From the NCBI RefSeq assembly GCF_033807715.1, contig NC_084596.1, forward strand, positions 36,790,879 to 36,854,878: a stretch of 64,000 nucleotides of DNA. Reading direction: 5' to 3'. The position numbers were made by a program, and so were the translations under genes. This document shows, in pieces, positions 12,633-24,293 of this stretch; position 1 is the stretch's first letter, and every line of letters begins with the position of its first letter. The DNA is from Cololabis saira. Lineage: Eukaryota > Chordata > Actinopteri > Beloniformes > Belonidae. The notes beneath the pieces are model-generated. The model worked only from the letters and a program-made list of their open reading frames with translations, was not told the DNA's origin and searched no databases.

Positions 12633-13246
12633 AAATGTTGAAATAGCAGTAATACCACATTCATTGATGAAATGACATAAGGGATGGAAAGGGGGGATGA
12701 TTTTGACCGTTTTTATTTCAGGGGGGATGCCATCCCTCCTCATCCCCCCTCAACTCCAGTACTGTATATAACACATAACATGATCCAGTCTTCAGTTTTC
12801 ACCTCTTCTGGGGTAGCTTAATCCGTATACTTCCTTGTTTATTTAGTCATCTCTAAATTTCCTGCAAAATATCCATTAAAAACGAGCAACAAGCCGACTT
12901 TTACAAAATCTTTTACAACTTGTTCAACATGCCCCCACATAAGTAGATGCATCAGTATGTGATACAGTATGTCTCCATCTAATGAGGGCCTAATGAGTGA
13001 GGTGGGAGGCTACGTGGAGGCGTAGTGAACAACAGTGCACAAAAACACACCTCTTTAATAAATTCCATATGTGGGCAAACTCTGCATGATAACTTGCATC
13101 TTTAAACACTTTTTGCACATGAAAATGCAGGCTTTCACGCAGTAAAGTACGACTGGAAACATATTTGCATTGACACTTTACACTTTATACTTCATATTTT
13201 TACTTGTACCACTACAGTCACTCTGCTGTAGATTTTTCTGACATTC

Positions 13247-13604
13247 AAAGTCAAAGTCAAAGTCAAAGTAGCTTTATTATCGTTTCTTCACATGTCAGAC
13301 ATACAAAGAATCGAGAGGACGTTTCCCACTTCCCTCGGTGAAACATATAAAGTGCAGGCACAGGCACAACAGATAAAAATTTAAAAAAGATAAAGATAAA
13401 GATTTAAAAATATTTTATATAAAATATATTTATATATATTTATATAATTTTTTGTACATAAGGAGACATGCCCTGTTCATTTTTATTCTACTCTATTCTT
13501 GTTCTATTTGAGATTTTCAACGTCTTGCTGCTCAGTTGTCCTGCAATTTCCCCTCGGGGATGAATAAAGTTTTCTGAATCTGAATCTGAATCTGAATCTG
13601 AATA
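13247..13604 (+). mobile_element. LINE 3' tail (L2/CR1-like) ending in TCTGAA repeats
   Basis: The block starts with CAAAGT tandem units and ends with CCCCTCGGGGATGAATAAAG followed by four TCTGAA units. A terminal short tandem repeat after AATAAAG is the usual end of L2/CR1-type LINEs in fish. An AT-rich stretch interrupts it at about 13380-13450. No protein-coding remnant is visible. Confidence 0.5.
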
Positions 13605-15638
13605 TGACCGAGTCCTCTCAGAGGAAGTGTGAGTTTCAGAGATTTTATTTTAAGCTAGTCTCTAAAAGAAAGCTTCTCTGAACAAATGAGGAAAAGGGAA
13701 GAAAAAAAACACAAAGGCACAACTCATAACCTGGAAATGAATACCGGCAGATTGACATGAAACCACTCACTTATAAATAACATGTATGTATTTGCAGTAT
13801 CTCAGTTGTGCTCGGATCTCTTTGAAGATGAAGACATGTGACCTTGACTAAATGTTAGCTATAAGGTGTTGTTACAGATCATTGTTGCTTTGAATTCTAG
13901 GAATCAAATTTGATCTGGTTCATTGAAAATTTGATTCCACTGATGAGGACACTGTTTGAAGGTGGAAAGAACACTGAAGAGCGTCTCATCCTGAGAGACG
14001 TGCGTCGAATTCCTTCTATCTGGTAAAAACAGAAGCACAATGTCAGAAATGGGAATTATGGAAATGAAAACAGTCATATTTCTTGTGTGCAAGTACAACG
14101 TCATTCATGAGGCGGCACTGGGTCGCAGCATAACATGCTCTAGAAAGTAGGACTGGTATTTGCATGCATTTGTACGTATGCCATTTGTAAGCTGATCCAG
14201 ATTAGAATTTTAAAACGTTCCCCACATTATCCACACGGAGCACTTTGCTGTCAGACTGCAGGCGTACTTGTGATTCCTTGAGTTTCCCAAAGGAGGATGG
14301 GAGGCTGAGTATTCAGGTATCAGCTTCTCCTCCCAGTTTAGAGTCGGGAGGCCGATGCCTCTCTACCTTTTCCCAGAGGTGACCGATAGCAGGTGTCTCC
14401 AGCCTAGAGTCTTTGCGTTTGTTGGTTTCCCTGTCCTGTCTGAGCCAGATGGCCTCCCCTCCTGATTTAGTTCTGCTGGAGGTGTCTTCCTGTTAAAACC
14501 TTTCCGCTGTCACCTGCCAACCCATGCGAGATCAGGATGGGGGATTGAATTAATGTGAAGATTAGAGGCAACTCACTGGTTTTCTTAGAAAAGCTGCTTT
14601 GTAAGAATTGCCTTTTTTTCCCCCTTAAATATAATCTAAATGTGAGAATAAAATGTCTCAATCAATCTGAAAAAGGCTTTGTGCAGATTTCCTCATTATT
14701 ACATAGTCTGCACAATTTCTGATTGAACCCCTGTGTGAGTAGACGAGGTAATTATTGTCCAGAGCACTCACAGCAAGCAGGTGTGCATGCTGATGATGAT
14801 TTTAACATGCTGCTGCAAAAATTGTACAATATAACACTTTCAAAAATGAGAAAGAAGGGGAATTTCACATGAATACAAAAACATTTTTGATGCAGCACAC
14901 TATCCAAATTTTATGAATCCATTTAGCAGCATTTACAAAGAGCCAAAGCTACCCAAACTCGCTTTCTGAAAAGAGCTTATAGTCATTCATATCCTATCAG
15001 GTAGTCTAGGAAATAACAGTATTTGCTTTCTTTTATGTGCAGTGAAGAGTACAACATCTTGCAGGACTGCAAAGGATGTTGACTTCCAGGATACTGGAGT
15101 GAATGTTGGCCGAGTAAATGCCAGTCCACACCGGTAACACCCTCGAGTGTATGTAAGCTAACGGAGGATACCTGAGTGAAAAGATCAGTCTAGTACAAAC
15201 TATTGGAAGAAATACAATGCTAAATGCTAACGAAAGCCAAGCAGGGACAAAGCTTGTGACATTTGAAAAAGGCAACACTACATCTATGTCTGATGCTCCA
15301 GGGAAAGCTGCTGCATGCAGCTGTCAACACACATGTTAAAGGGATCTGTCCTTGGGATTTAAAACCACAAAATTGTGGCTGAAAATTCTGGCTTACAGTC
15401 TTCAGATGGGAGACGGTGTTCTACATTAGCCTATGAAAATTCTTTCTAAGTTTTTGCAGTCTCAACATAAGTTGCAGACTAAAGAGTTTGGAAAGATTGA
15501 GGATCTTGTCAAGTTGTTATGTGGACATTAAAACCAACAAACAATGCTCCTGTTGATTGTTAATACCACTTACATCATTGAACAACACCTAGCACGCGGG
15601 CGCGGACATCAGACCTGGGCATTACTGGTCTCACCTCA
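13605..15638. other. Intergenic DNA without a recognisable feature
   Basis: No gene or clear repeat is seen. The composition is ordinary and mixed, with short open frames (for example 13904-14104 and 15033-15278, minus strand) that carry no family motif. Confidence 0.45.
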
Positions 15639-15654
15639 AAAACTGAGGAGTTTA

Positions 15655-15856
15655 GGGCCGCTCGGTGGCGCAGTGGGTTAAGCAGCGGGCCATATACTGA
15701 GGCTACAGTCCTCCTGCAGCGGTCGCGGGTTCGAATCCAGCCCGCGCACCTTTGCTGCGTGTCTTCCCCATTCTCTCTCTCTACCCCTTTCCAGTCTGCA
15801 TCTCCAATAAAGGGCCACTAGAGCCCAAAAAAACCTTTAAAAAAAAAAAAAAAAAA
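15655..15856 (+). mobile_element. tRNA-derived SINE with intact target duplication
   Basis: The head has an RNA polymerase III A box (TGGCGCAGTGG, 15666-15676) and B box (GTTCGAATC, 15729-15737). A tRNA-unrelated body ends in AATAAAGGGCCACTAGAGCC and a poly-A tail. AAAACTGAGGAGTTTA stands directly before the element and again after the poly-A, a 16-bp target-site duplication. That shows insertion by LINE-type reverse transcription and suggests a fairly recent event. It is a SINE, not a functional tRNA gene. Confidence 0.85.
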
Positions 15857-15917
15857 CTGAGGAGTTTAATACAAGTTTCTAGATTGACGTGGCGTAGAAA
15901 AATGAAAAAGACTTTCT

Positions 15918-16316
15918 TTTTTTTTTTTTTTTTTACCCTTGTCTGCACACATATTAATGATTGATACCATAACGGTAAAAACCAAAGGCATATGTATGTG
16001 CATTATTACTATATTTAATATATATGCATATACACATGCAAACCCAGTGATTTTATTTGGGGGGGGGGTGACATCCACTGCCAATCCAGGAAGCACAAAC
16101 AAAACACAAAACCGACAAAACCGACACAGAGCCGACCAAAACACGAGCAGCAATCAACCCAAATCTTGAGATCTGATCACAGTCTGAGCTAAGCTACCGC
16201 TAACTAACCCCAAAAACTACAGAGCAAGCGTGCAGGTGAACAAGCCAGTGTGTATGTCTATGTGTGTGTGTGCGTGTATGTATATGATCATGCGTGTTAT
16301 ATGATCATGCGTGTTC
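15918..16316 (-). mobile_element. 5'-truncated L1/Tx1-type LINE, 3' end only (399 bp)
   Basis: Read on the minus strand this is the last part of the LINE at 31281-34508. Shared landmarks include TCCTGGATTGGCAGTGGATG, TGGTATCAATCATTAATATG and the CTCAGACTG.GATCAGATCTC block, and both copies end in poly-A (here the poly-T from 15918). AAAAAGACTTT flanks both sides (ending 15916-15917 and at about 16317-16327), consistent with a target-site duplication. It contains no coding sequence. Confidence 0.8.
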
Positions 16317-16327
16317 AAAAAGACTTT

Positions 16328-18948
16328 CAAAGGACATTTTACATTGAATGAGAATATATTGCCCCTGTCCCCCCACTATATTCCCAATGACAGTTGGCAG
16401 AATGTCTTGCAGCTGCAGAGCGGAGGTATGAAGACCTGGAAGACTGTGGTGTAGCCGAATCTGCATACGGTAACCATATTGGTCCCTGAATGCCCGTCAG
16501 CAGACAAACAAATGGTCACCAAGTACACAAACACATTTTCTACAGTGTTATATCTTCAATGAACACAAGTCACTGCTAAATGTATGTGTTCCCGCACACA
16601 TTTCTTCTTGTATGCTGGTGCACTGCCTCCCCCTTTGATTTGTTTAGTGTCACCAGAGTATCTCCTCATATGGAGCACTTGCCATCTGGTGTTAGCATTT
16701 CCCACCTAATGGACTTATATGGATCGTGTTTATTCATTTGCACGTGTGTAATTATTCAGTGCGTGTCCTGGAAGCTGGAGACGGGAGAGCACATGTGACA
16801 AAGCCCAGGGTACCTTCACGATGTGCAGTGGTCTGGAACCTATAGATCACTGCAGCCACTCCCTCTTCCTCAGATCACACAGTGCTGCACGCACGTACAC
16901 ACATCCATGCTTACATGCATGCAAAGACTGCTGGTGCAACAGTAGGGGGATCCTGTTTAAGTGTGAAACTGTTAGTTCTATCGACAGGATGATGAAGGGT
17001 ATTGACAAGTGGTCGGTAGGACAATGGTGAGATGAGTAGAGATGGATCAGGCTCAAGCTGTTGGCAAAGGGTAAAAATGGGACACAGGGGGATAGAAATG
17101 AAGCGGTGATCAAGGTAAAGCAAAGGTTCTTCTGATATGTCATGAACATGTAAATATGAGATGCATTTAATTTCCTAATTTAGTGCGATTTCATGTTCTT
17201 GGTAAAATGAAAGCAGATTTTTTTTTTCCTCACACATATCATGTACTGTAGTGTATCCAGGTGTTTGAATTCAGTGTTCTGTGACTGGCTATTGACAGTT
17301 ACAAGTCCTCTTATTGTTATTGTGAAAAAATAATTTGGCAGCGCAGAAATATTAGGATGGTATCTTAAAAAAACCCTACTCAGAGACTGAGAGTGATGTA
17401 GATGGTTTTAAACTTCTCGGATGTTTTCAGATCTGAACCTTTTAGCTTCTTCCTGTTTTTGTTTGGTTTTCAGATGTTGAAACTATTCTCACCAAAGAGC
17501 TGCAGCGTCATAAACCAGACGAACAAGAGGAAAGAGTAGCTTAAGGACTGAATATTGTTCCGAGGGAGACTGAAAATGAATGATTATTTAAAGTCATCAT
17601 TGGGCCGACATTTGTCTCAAAGCTGGTCCCTTTGAACCTTAAGATGCACAGATCCGTGACGGATTTAGAGCCTTGTCCCAGTTCAGGCTCTAATGGATCA
17701 TTATTGAGAAACCTCAGTGAGGTTTTGACCTAATTAAGACATTAGTGAAACCGCACAATGCTTCCAAAAACACAAAAGTGAATACTGACTTAACCTTTAT
17801 TTATCTAATTATTTTACAAAATTAAATCATTTTCAACTTGTAGATACTTGAAAATGTGGATTTGATGCTGCTGGCAGTTTTTTTTTCTAAATGAATTCAA
17901 ATAAGTGACAGAAAAGGACCATATACCATCCACATGACTTAACGTTGGAGCAAGGATTTCACACAGCAGGTGTTTTTCTGTGGTTACCATCTTTTCTATC
18001 TGAAAGTACGAGAAGAGAAAGTGAGATGTTTGTGCAGAGAAGTGAGAACCGGTGATCTTCTTATGCACTGTATAAGTATGATCATTATCTCACAGCGGTG
18101 CTCTGTGGGGAGTTTCTTCAGTTCACCTGCAGTGGTTTCCATCACCACAAACACTGAGGAAGTTGCACACACATGTGCGCTCTATCATGCAAGAGAAGGC
18201 AGCTGCACATATATATCGGCGTATACAATAGGCTGAGAAGCGCTCACGCAATTTCCCCGCCTGTCAGGCTTTATTTGCCAGATGACCAAACAGAGAACAT
18301 AAATTTCACAGCTCTGATTGGTAAATTAGTCTTTGTTTATGTGTCTTTAAAAACCCATATTGCTCTCATAAACAAGTCTGCCCGCCCGGTGGCAGAAATG
18401 ACCTGCTTGCAGAAGCCACAGAGCTACTGGGAGTCTCCAGCTAGTTTCATAATTATGGCTAAAAATGAATTAAAATTAAATGAGGGCACTGAACTGATTG
18501 CACACATGGGGCTGAGTTGACTCGTGTCAATGAGCACTTCTGAGCCTGTGAAATCATATCTGGTGGGAGCTCGCCATGCCTGACCGAATAACTCGATGAT
18601 GTCATCAAGAATATCTTAGGCCTCGTCTCCACATGAACAGGGATCGTCTTTTATGCCTTTTTGTTCCTAGAGGAAATCCCATCCACGCAGCACTGTTTCA
18701 AAAAAAATTAAATAATAATCATGATGGTATACTGTATACACAGGCTTTGTCACTGAAAGTGTATTTTTGAACTTGCAAACATGGAGGCATGATCTGATTT
18801 CATCTGCTTAATGGTACAGTGTGTTTCAGCAGAGCTGCCTGACGTCATTATAGTTGAACAACAAAAGCTCAGAACATTTCCTCCTCTCGTCCCACTCCCT
18901 ACCTTTACATGCAGTTTTATCAGGACTGTTTACTTGGACTCATGAACA
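16328..18948. other. Intergenic DNA without a recognisable gene
   Basis: No exon or protein-family signal was found. The stretch at about 17560-17770 has balanced composition and several TAATTA- or ATTA-like homeobox-type cores, so it is a possible noncoding element, but the sequence alone cannot show conservation. At about 18619-18690 the text GGCCTCGTCTCCACATGAAC resembles an end of the 6.3-kb element family. Confidence 0.4.
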
Positions 18949-18950
18949 TA

Positions 18951-19317
18951 CAGGACTGTCGCAGAAAATTAGAATATTGAGATTTTCTCTAATGCAATTA
19001 CAAAAACAAAAATGTCATACATTCTGGATTCATTACAAATCAACTAAAATATTTCAAGCCTTTTATTATTTTAATATTGCTGATCATGGTTTACAGCTTA
19101 AGAAAACTCAAATATCCTATCTCAAAAAATTAGAATATTCTGGGAATCTTAATCATAAACTGTAAACCATAATCAGCAATATTAAAATAATAAAAGGCTT
19201 GCAATATTTCAGTTGATTTGTAATTAATCCAGAATGTATGACATTTTGGTTTTTTTAATTGCATTACAGAAAATAAAGAACTTTATCACAATATTCTAAT
19301 TTTCTGAGACAGTCCTG
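18951..19317. mobile_element. Palindromic Tc1/mariner-type MITE, TA target
   Basis: The 367-bp element is a near-complete palindrome. It starts CAGGACTGTCGCAGAAAATT and ends AATTTTCTGAGACAGTCCTG, with TA on both sides (18949-18950 and 19318-19319). The inner arms match as well, for example GCCTTTTATTATTTTAATAT against its complement at about 19180. A TA duplication fits Tc1/mariner transposition. It encodes nothing; the frame at 18854-19165 is incidental. Confidence 0.8.
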
Positions 19318-19319
19318 TA

Positions 19320-20925
19320 CACATGAAGGTGAACTGGTTCGTCTCAGTGTTTCAGACCCCACTATGATACTGTATGGGGTGATCTGCTTGCTTTCTACCT
19401 GCTAACACGGGGCTTTTAGCTGAAACAACGGCAAACCGTGAAATGGACAGACTTACTGCTCTGTACACCACATCCTGTTTGTGTTTTTATTCTTCTCTGT
19501 ATGGGTTTCCTCCGTTACTTCTGGGTCATGGCTCATGGAGGGAATTGTGGGGTATGAACAGACTGCAACTGAGTCCAGCTGGACATTTACATGCAGCGAT
19601 TAGCCTGACTTCAACCGCATTATCTGCTTGTGTTAGTCCGACTGTCAGGAATTCGATATAGCGTGATTTTTGTCAGATTTAGGTGTTTATTACTATGATT
19701 CCAGTTGGACTGATACAATATTATGTTTTTTCTAAAGTAAATGCGTGACTACAAGTCTGTTTACAGCTTTTCCAAAAGAGGAAGTGCTGACCGAAGGTTC
19801 GGGTTGGAATTTGTAGCAACAAACAAAAGCAAAACAAAAACCAAACAACCTGTTAATATGTTTAGCATCTGTACGCTGGTTCATTTAGTGTGGACATGTT
19901 TGGCCAGGAGCACAACATGGTCAAACACAGACACACAGAAGAACACTTCATACAATTATCAAGCACGGTGGTGGAGGGGTGATGATTAGAGTCACTCAAC
20001 TGAACATAGATCCAACTTATCACTAAATCAATGCTACAGAAAGGAATTAAGATGCTGCAATGTCCTAGTCAAAGTTTTCACATCAGTTTGATTGAAATGC
20101 TGTAGAATGACCTTAAGAGACTCCTGTATAAATGAATACCTGAAAACTTAAATGAAGACAAGTAGGCATACAGAAACTGATCACTGCAGGTTATTGCTGC
20201 TAAATATCATTCTATAAGTTATTGATCAATGGATTTTTTTTAAATATACACTACTTTTGCATTTTTGTTAAGCAAATAATAAAATGGTGTATAATATGAG
20301 AGGGACTCTTTTAAATGTATCATGCAAACCGCTATCCAGAATGCTAGGATGTTATCACCTGCTTCCTCTGAAGCACAGACATCAACACCAGGTAAAAGGA
20401 ACATTTTAACCAGAGAGCTCTAATAGAGGACAACACTTCTTCACCTGCAACATCATCACATCCAACCAGACACAGTTACAGACATATGCAGCGTCTGACT
20501 GGTGGTACAGTTTAGATGAAGCTCCACAGAGGTCACAAGAAGGTGAGGCTTCACCAGACAGCAGGAGGAACACAGTCTGCACGGTGATAGATGTGATGAA
20601 ATTAGCTGCTTTTTGGAGGAGAACAGAATACTCAGGAACTCTCCACCAAAAGAGAAAATTGATATGTTTTTGAAGGATGATGACTTGCTGTTTCAACAGT
20701 GATACTGACACAGCTATTTCTCTACCAGAGACACGCTTTAAAATTCTCCTTTCACTCTTAACTCCAATGCAGCCCGTCCTGCACATCATAGACCATTTCA
20801 TTCAGAGACACCATAAATATAATGTTCAAACACCTCACTTTTTTGTGCTCTGCCCAGAGAGAGAGATTGCTTTCAAGGCAGAATGTTTCAACAATTTGTG
20901 GAAGCTTTTTGGAAACATGTCCCAG
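19320..20925. other. Intergenic DNA without a recognisable feature
   Basis: No repeat ends or gene motifs were identified. The minus-strand frame at 20406-20801 (131 codons) and the plus frame at 19741-19989 show no known domain and no splice context that supports an exon. Confidence 0.4.
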
Positions 20926-20929
20926 TTAA

Positions 20930-21991
20930 AGGTATAGTCTGTAATGTTGGAGAGCTAGCAAGATTTGAAAGTGGCACCTCCTCTAAGCCCAGCCCCCTCC
21001 TCCCCCTCCCGTCAGCGCTCCGTCCAAAGCAACGCCCTCACAAACTTTGGGGAACGTGCATTTGCAGGAGTCGAGTTTTCCAGGACATTTTGGACAGCAC
21101 ATTTTCAACAAAACTACCCCATGTCTCATTCACCTGTAAGCGAGGCTGGTTTTAGGGGGGGGCAGGGGTGGGCTGTGCCCACCCAAACGTGCATCCTGCC
21201 CACCCAATCAAAGTTATGATCCTTTATTTTTTTATAATTTTATTTTTTTATAAATATAAAAAAATATCACAGAATATCTGTACCGTTTCTGATTGTGTGG
21301 GCACTGCTCGTCATTTTTAGACACAACAATGAACGAATACCACAAAAGTTGTGTCTCGGCGGAGGGCAAAATGAGCAAAATGAGCACAAAAGAGAAGTTT
21401 AGAACAGCACACAGAGCACACACTGAAGGCTGATTTATGGTTCCGCGTTACACCAACGCAGAATGGTGCGCGCCGCTGCGTACCCCTATGCCATAGGCTA
21501 CGGCGTACCCTACGGCGTAGCCGTGGCTCCAGAGCTTGCACAGCACCGCAGCGCACCGCCACCCGCACCGGCGCTCTCCGCCCTCGCCGGGATGGAGACG
21601 CATCGAGGGGTCTGACCCCTCGTTTCTCGTTTCTCGTTTTCTGCGCCATTCTTCAGCAAACGTGACTCGAGTGTGTGAAGTTTTCCGGCCAGATTTCCGA
21701 CGTGACAAGTGCGCGCATGGGACAGAGGGGGGCGTGAGCGGGACTTAAAATGAAGGCATCTGATTGGTTCTTTCCCCCCTGCCAATCCTCTGGTCCTCTG
21801 ACCAATCCGTGCCATTCAGACCGCAAAAAACAGATTGGTCAGAGTTTTTACAGGATTAAAGCTGTCAGAGAGGTCAGATTTTTTTCTTTCCTTTTTCTGA
21901 ACACATTATTCACTGGCTACTCTCAGGATGGAAGGACCATTTCACCCAGTATAACAATAAATGTTTTTGAATACGATTACAGACTATACCT
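20930..21991. mobile_element. TTAA-flanked DNA element (piggyBac- or Kolobok-like), carrying other repeats
   Basis: The ends are AGGTATAGTCTGTAAT and ATTACAGACTATACCT, a perfect 16-bp terminal inverted repeat. TTAA stands at both sides (20926-20929 and 21992-21995), the target used by piggyBac and Kolobok transposons. No transposase frame remains. The interior holds foreign repeat sequence: a GGGGTGGGCTGTGCCCACCC block at about 21165, and a Harbinger-like end at 21427. Confidence 0.75.
21427..21532 (+). repeat. End fragment of the AGGCTGATTTATGGTTC repeat family
   Basis: AAGGCTGATTTATGGTTCCG at 21427 is followed by the family's CGTAGG-rich palindromic segment (CCATAGGCTACGGCGTACC). The matching opposite end was not found, so it is a partial copy. 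It lies within the TTAA-flanked element. Confidence 0.6.
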
Positions 21992-22344
21992 TTAAGAGAG
22001 AGCGCGTCCAACGTTGTGGTTGATGAGCACGTATGAGAGGTGGCTTAGGTAGTGCAAGTGACAAGCATTTGGCATGAAATCAGTTTGGCTTGGTATTTTT
22101 CTATGGCTCAATAACTAACACTGTTGTAACTTAGTTATAACTTGCATCTGGTGCCTGGCAACCTCATTATCTGTGGAAAACTCAAGATGTGAGTAGCGAT
22201 GTAACCTTGGCTAATTGTAGCATGAGTCAGTTATCCTATCCTAGGTGAACGCTGTGTTGCATTATGAATGCAATTAAATAACTTTAGGTGGTGTTTGGAG
22301 AATTATAAGCATTGTTGCTTTGCTTTGACTTAGCTGGCTGAGAA

Positions 22345-22768
22345 AAACAGCCAGCAGCATGGCCAGAGTTCCCACTCATCCAGGACAGTTTGTCCCCCTT
22401 CCATCAGGGAAAAGATTCCGGGCATCAAAAACCAGCAGATTGCGAAACAGCTTCTTCCCGAGAGCTGTTGCAGCCATCACACCCTCTGCCCATTCCCCCA
22501 CCACCCAGACATTCCCCCGGCTCACTTGTGCAATAGGAACTTTACTCTAGTACTGTCATCTCATCTGTGCAATCTGTCACTATTTTTCACTATTTTTTAT
22601 TTTCAGTCCTGCAACACTTGAACACTTTATCATGTTGTATTATTTTTTCTCTTAAGAGTATTTTTATCTCTTCTTATTCTTATTTGTATAGCTGCTGATT
22701 GTCGTGTTTTTCAACAGAAATGTCGTTGTACTTACGCACAATGACAATAAAGTCTCTTATCAAATAAA
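22345..22768 (+). mobile_element. LINE 3' end, CR1/L2-like, with coding remnant
   Basis: The frame 22359-22550 includes GKRFRASKTSRLRNSFFPRA, which resembles the extreme C-terminus of reverse-transcriptase proteins in fish CR1/L2-type LINEs. It is followed by an AT-rich 3' untranslated part that ends AATGTCGTTGTACTTACGCA and ACAATGACAATAAAG. The rest of the element is missing (5' truncation). The frame ends with a stop at 22548-22550. Confidence 0.65.
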
Positions 22769-23480
22769 ATCAAACTTCATTTAATAGCACTTTTTCATAC
22801 TCAGTGGCACAAAGTGCGTTACATAATAAAATCAACACCGACATATAAAAACGGACACACTCATGTTGAAAACACACATCAGGTAATTTTCACACACATC
22901 CTCCACACAGCACACCACCACCCCCAACATACACATCAAAACATAATCCTAAACATCATAAACATCTGACTTAACGCTGAGGTGAAGAATGATATCATGG
23001 GGATCTGTCCACACCCGGAGCCGCCCCACCAATGACCAATGAGGGCGTCACCAGACCCGCCCAGATCTTATCTCTTAACAAATATAGCCATCCTTGTTTA
23101 TCTTCTGGACATTAAGTTGGCAGATTAATCCAAAGCAAGCATTTCATTCAGTTTTTGGGGGGAAATTGGGGGGAAAACTCCCTTGCCCATCATCTTGAAA
23201 TACCTGGAACTGTATTATAAGTACCCCAGGCACCAAAAACTCCATCAGAGTCATCCAATGGTATTCTTCTGAGAGTTTCAGATGGTCAAGCTCTGTTCCC
23301 TGTGGTACTGATACTGAACAACCACTGGCTTATGTATACGTTTGAGGGGCGTTTCTTACTGACAGTTGTCGTTTCCTGAACTTTCCTGTGACTGGCTTTG
23401 TTACAGGTTGTTCACACTTAGAGACAGACCTTGATTTGTTGGCTGCTGCTGCCAGAAATATGTGCAAAATTTTCACCTTT
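22769..23480. other. Intergenic DNA with a possible minus-strand LINE tail
   Basis: The stretch at about 22785-22830 (TTTAATAGCACTTTTTCATA and CACAAAGTGCGTTACATA) looks like a reversed LINE or SINE 3' tail. The rest, including the G-run block near 23160, gives no recognisable feature. Confidence 0.4.
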
Positions 23481-23535
23481 TATTAGGGCCCGAGCACTGA
23501 CAGCGCGAAGGCCCTATTGTATCTGTAGGAATTTT

Positions 23536-23623
<88 letters not shown>

Positions 23624-24293
23624 TCGACGAAATGAGGGCCTTTTTGCCCCCCTAAACGTGCCCCAAAAGTCACCAAATTTTGCACCCAAGCCAGGCCTGG
23701 CGAAAAATTTGATATTTAATGGTTTGCATTAATGGGCGTGGCAAAATGGCTCAACAGCGCCCTCTAGAAAACTTTACAATACGGTTTGACGTACATGCAC
23801 GAAAATCGGTACACACCTTTATCATGTCGCAACTTAAAGAAAAGTCTCTTGGCACCATGGCCGAAATCTCTTTCAAAAGCGTTACCGTGGCGACGATAGA
23901 TGCCAAAAAGCATGCCCCCCCTTCATTGGCATGAATTAGCCCCGCCCCTTTTTCTGATTGGTCGATATTTGATAGATCCTATTTTCTGCCATAACTTTTA
24001 AATGGTATGACATACAGAGTCGTGAGTGGTGTCATCGGACTCGGTTTTGACTCCTTCACCTTAATTGGTGCAAAGTAGCCCCACCCCTTCTTCTGATTGG
24101 TCGATATCTGATAGTTCCTACTTTCTGCCATAACTTTTGAATGGTTTGATATAGAGATTCGTGGGTGAGGTCATCCGCTAAATGTCCAGGCCTGAAGAAT
24201 CTACATGCAAGTCATACAAGCGCTTCCACTGCTGCACGCCTGAACGTGCACAAGGGTGCGAGGGCCCGTTCATCGCTGCTTGCAGCTTTAATT
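23481..24293. repeat. Unclassified teleost interspersed repeat with internal TTTC array
   Basis: The left edge reads TTAGGGCCCGAGCACTGACA then GCGCGAAGGCCCTATTGTA; the right edge reads GGTGCGAGGGCCCGTTCATC then GCTGCTTGCAGCTTTAATT. GGGCCC occurs near both ends in opposite context. A TTTC microsatellite is at 23533-23625. Two diverged units of about 140 bp begin near 23940 and 24080 (TCTGATTGGTCGATAT, TTTCTGCCATAACTTTT). The transposition class is unclear, with no transposase remnant. Confidence 0.6.
23533..23625. repeat. (TTTC)n microsatellite, about 23 units
   Basis: This is an uninterrupted tetranucleotide array. The long charged open frames over it on the minus strand (Lys/Glu/Arg repeats) are artefacts of the array. 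Confidence 0.95.

Noticed and set aside
15655..15740. tRNA gene-like A and B boxes
   Set aside because: The tRNA-unrelated body, poly-A tail and target duplication identify a SINE and not a tRNA gene. The same applies to 30697-30760.
23473..23689. Lys/Glu/Arg-repeat frames suggesting a charged helical protein
   Set aside because: They translate the (TTTC) microsatellite.
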